Shown piece after piece: positions 5,591-6,816 of a stretch of 6,816 nt of DNA (its first letter is position 1; each line of letters opens with the position of its first letter). The stretch is taken from the NCBI GenBank assembly GCA_001797845.1, contig MGQN01000014.1:18499-25314 (forward strand), given 5' to 3'. A program made the translations under genes and the position numbers. The notes under the pieces were generated by a model. That model had not been told where the DNA came from and made no database searches. It worked only from the letters and a program-made list of their open reading frames with translations. This DNA comes from Deltaproteobacteria bacterium RBG_16_44_11. Lineage in GTDB: Bacteria; Desulfobacterota; Syntrophia; Syntrophales; Smithellaceae.

Positions 5591-5618
5591 CTGGAATGCA
5601 GGGTGACCCGGAATCCAG
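5591..5618. repeat. third, shorter palindromic repeat unit
   Basis: CTGGA (5591-5595) pairs with TCCAG (5614-5618), enclosing GGG-TGA-CCC (5601-5609). The sequence CGGAATCCAG at 5609-5618 is an exact second copy of 5483-5492, tying this unit to the larger element upstream. Confidence 0.55.
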
Positions 5619-5626
5619 GAAATATT

Positions 5627-5656
5627 TTGAGGAATTTAATTCCTGCTGTTTATAAA
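5627..5656 (+). promoter_or_regulatory. candidate sigma-70 promoter of pyrK-pyrD with internal palindrome
   Basis: TTGAGG (5627-5632) and TATAAA (5651-5656) are separated by 18 bases and would start transcription near 5663, about 22 bases before the pyrK ATG. A perfect palindrome, GGAATT-T-AATTCC (5631-5643), lies at the -35 edge and in the spacer, a position where a repressor could block polymerase. No known pyrimidine regulator motif is recognised. Confidence 0.4.
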
Positions 5657-5684
5657 AGGAAAAAATAGAGAAGCATAATAAAAA

Positions 5685-6503
5685 ATGGCCAAAAATATTT
5701 ACATCGGAGAAATATTAAGAAACGAAGAGCTCTCAGTAGACTGCTTTTGGATGCAAGTAGCCCTGCATTCTTCTTTTGCCGATCCTCAGCCGGGTCAGTT
5801 TGTTATGATCAGGATTTCCGGCTTATCTGATCCGTTCTTGGCCCGGCCTTTCAGCATTTATTCTTTTACGCGCGAGAAAAATTCATGTGCCGTCGAGCTG
5901 CTCTATCGTGTCGTGGGAAAAGGAACACAAATTCTGGCGGGATTGATTAAGGGATCGCAGGTGGAAATACACGGGCCGCTGGGCGGCGGCTTTGAAATCG
6001 ATGTGGCTATACAAAACATTGTTTTTATCGCGGGAGGAATGGGGGTAGCGCCGCTTTCGTTGCTCACTGAGCATTTATGCAAGCGGGCTTGTTTTTCCCA
6101 AGCGTCAATGACTTTTTACCTGGGAGCAAAGAGCGCCGCGAATATTGTCGGTTTGGATAAACTGAAAAAACTATGTTACAAAATTAATGTTTGTACTGAT
6201 GATGGGAGCATGGGGGATAAAAGTCTGGTAACACAGGCTTTCCAAAAAGACATGAAGAAGTATTTGCCGGAAAATACAATTATTTACGCCTGTGGTCCTA
6301 AACCAATGCTAAAGTCACTGGAAAAAATGTTACGTGGGAAGAAATTTAACGCTCAGGTATCTCTGGAAGAAAGGATAGCTTGCGGCGTAGGCGCTTGCCT
6401 GGGTTGCGCGGTAGCTATTAAAGAACAAAAAAACAATTTTGCCTATAAGCGAGTTTGTGCTGATGGCCCGGTGTTTAATCTGCGTGAAGTTATCTGGGAA
6501 TAA
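5685..6503 (+). CDS. pyrK: dihydroorotate dehydrogenase electron-transfer subunit (FAD, [2Fe-2S])
   Basis: A 272-residue flavo-iron-sulfur subunit that passes electrons from PyrD-bound FMN to NAD+ in class 1B dihydroorotate dehydrogenase. Visible in order: PGQFVMIR (36-43) and RPFSIYS (54-60), the FAD-binding barrel; VGKGTQILAGLIKGSQVEIHGPLGGGF (77-103), typical of the ferredoxin-reductase fold; GGMGVAPL (117-124), the NAD-binding loop; YACGPKPML (201-209); and the C-terminal cluster ligands C233, C238, C241 and C258 in CGVGACLGC...VC, the PyrK Cx4CxxCx16C pattern. The length is normal for the family (~260). The ATG has a weak GAGAAG site 11 bases upstream. Its TAA shares one base with the pyrD ATG, so the two subunits are translationally coupled, as expected for a heterotetramer. 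Confidence 0.95.
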   Translation: MAKNIYIGEILRNEELSVDCFWMQVALHSSFADPQPGQFVMIRISGLSDPFLARPFSIYSFTREKNSCAVELLYRVVGKGTQILAGLIKGSQVEIHGPLGGGFEIDVAIQNIVFIAGGMGVAPLSLLTEHLCKRACFSQASMTFYLGAKSAANIVGLDKLKKLCYKINVCTDDGSMGDKSLVTQAFQKDMKKYLPENTIIYACGPKPMLKSLEKMLRGKKFNAQVSLEERIACGVGACLGCAVAIKEQKNNFAYKRVCADGPVFNLREVIWE

Positions 6504-6816
6504 TGTCGAAAAAAATGAAAACTAAAATATCTGTAAATATGGCGGTAAGCCTGGGAATGCTCAAGCTGAAAAATCCGATTATGACGGCATCGGGCACTTT
6601 TGGTTATGGTGAAGAGTATGCCGATTATGTTGATTTAAACCAACTTGGGGCTATTGTTGTCAAAGGCTTATCGCTGAAACCACGGCTCGGTAATCCGCCG
6701 CCGCGCATTATGGAAACGGCGAGCGGAATGCTTAACGCCATCGGTCTGCAGAATATCGGTGTGGACGCTTTTATCGAAGAAAAGCTTCCCTTCCTGCGAA
6801 AATTTGATGTGAAGGT
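6503..6816 (+). CDS. pyrD: dihydroorotate dehydrogenase, class 1B catalytic subunit (3' end outside window)
   Basis: The first 104 codons of the FMN-containing subunit that oxidises dihydroorotate to orotate in the fourth step of pyrimidine biosynthesis. Starting at ATG 6503, the peptide has LKLKNPIMTASGTFGYGEEY (20-39), the FMN-phosphate and first-strand region; VVKGLSLKPRLGNPPPRI (52-69), with the conserved Lys54; and ETASGMLNAIGLQNIGVDAF (71-90), the substrate-binding GMLNAIGLQN block. The spacing and the adjoining pyrK identify the NAD-linked class 1B enzyme rather than the quinone-linked class 2. The catalytic cysteine of class 1B lies beyond the window and cannot be checked. The frame is open to the last base. 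Other nearby in-frame ATGs (6515, 6539) exist, but the TAATG overlap with pyrK favours 6503. Confidence 0.93.
   Translation, partial: MSKKMKTKISVNMAVSLGMLKLKNPIMTASGTFGYGEEYADYVDLNQLGAIVVKGLSLKPRLGNPPPRIMETASGMLNAIGLQNIGVDAFIEEKLPFLRKFDVK

Larger units (their letters stand above)
5380..5684. other. gene-free gap between rimI and pyrK holding repeats and a promoter
   Basis: These 305 bases carry no believable reading frame. About 5402-5618 is occupied by imperfect palindromic repeat units, listed separately, and 5627-5656 by a candidate pyrK promoter. No hairpin is followed by a clean T run, so an intrinsic terminator for rimI is not evident, although the palindromes could act as one. Confidence 0.7.

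Noticed and set aside
5402..5618. CRISPR array
   Set aside because: The repeats are palindromic, of unequal length and irregularly spaced, with no constant spacer size and no cas gene nearby.

Overview
The window reads as a piece of chromosome from an anaerobic, Gram-negative, moderately AT-rich bacterium. The best guess is a Desulfobacterota / syntrophic 'deltaproteobacterial' lineage. This is inferred from the mix of a BcrA/BadG-type activase start, a mannose-family PTS module with a possible sigma-54 promoter, a heterodimeric (PyrK-dependent) dihydroorotate dehydrogenase, and intergenic GTCATTCCG...CGGAATCCAG palindromes. No rRNA or other decisive taxonomic marker is present, so the placement is tentative.

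Left part (1-2613): the window opens on the first codons of a leftward ASKHA-type activase gene. A rightward BASS-like (bile acid:sodium symporter superfamily) membrane transporter diverges from it, with about 200 bp of shared upstream DNA. The transporter converges on a leftward class-3-type aldehyde dehydrogenase, with only 36 bp between their stop codons. The aldehyde dehydrogenase has a good sigma-70-type promoter.

Breakpoint (about 2661-2927): this stretch encodes only the last ~90 residues of a RecD helicase (motifs around TVHKNQGSEF and YTGITRARA) with no recD body upstream. The aldehyde dehydrogenase promoter lies across the truncated end, which marks an old rearrangement.

Middle (2928-5379): a rightward cluster encodes PTS EIIA, EIIB and EIIC of the mannose family, followed by a RimI-type GNAT acetyltransferase overlapping EIIC by 11 bp. 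EIIA has H9 and EIIB has H18, the expected phosphorylation sites. No EIID gene follows EIIC, so the permease looks incomplete here and may be regulatory or depend on a partner elsewhere. EIIB and EIIC both appear to use TTG starts. A perfect 10-bp inverted repeat straddles the EIIB stop codon, and 117 bp then separate EIIB from EIIC. A sequence with exact -24/-12 spacing for sigma-54 lies about 75 bp before EIIA.

Right part (5380-6816): a ~305-bp gene-free gap holds a cluster of imperfect palindromic repeats and a candidate pyrK promoter. pyrK (FAD/[2Fe-2S] electron-transfer subunit) and pyrD (catalytic subunit, cut by the window end) then overlap by one base and form the NAD-linked class 1B dihydroorotate dehydrogenase of pyrimidine biosynthesis.

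I did not find a convincing undescribed system. The points most worth a second look are the EIID-less PTS module with its possible sigma-54 control, the recD tail, and the repeat cluster.
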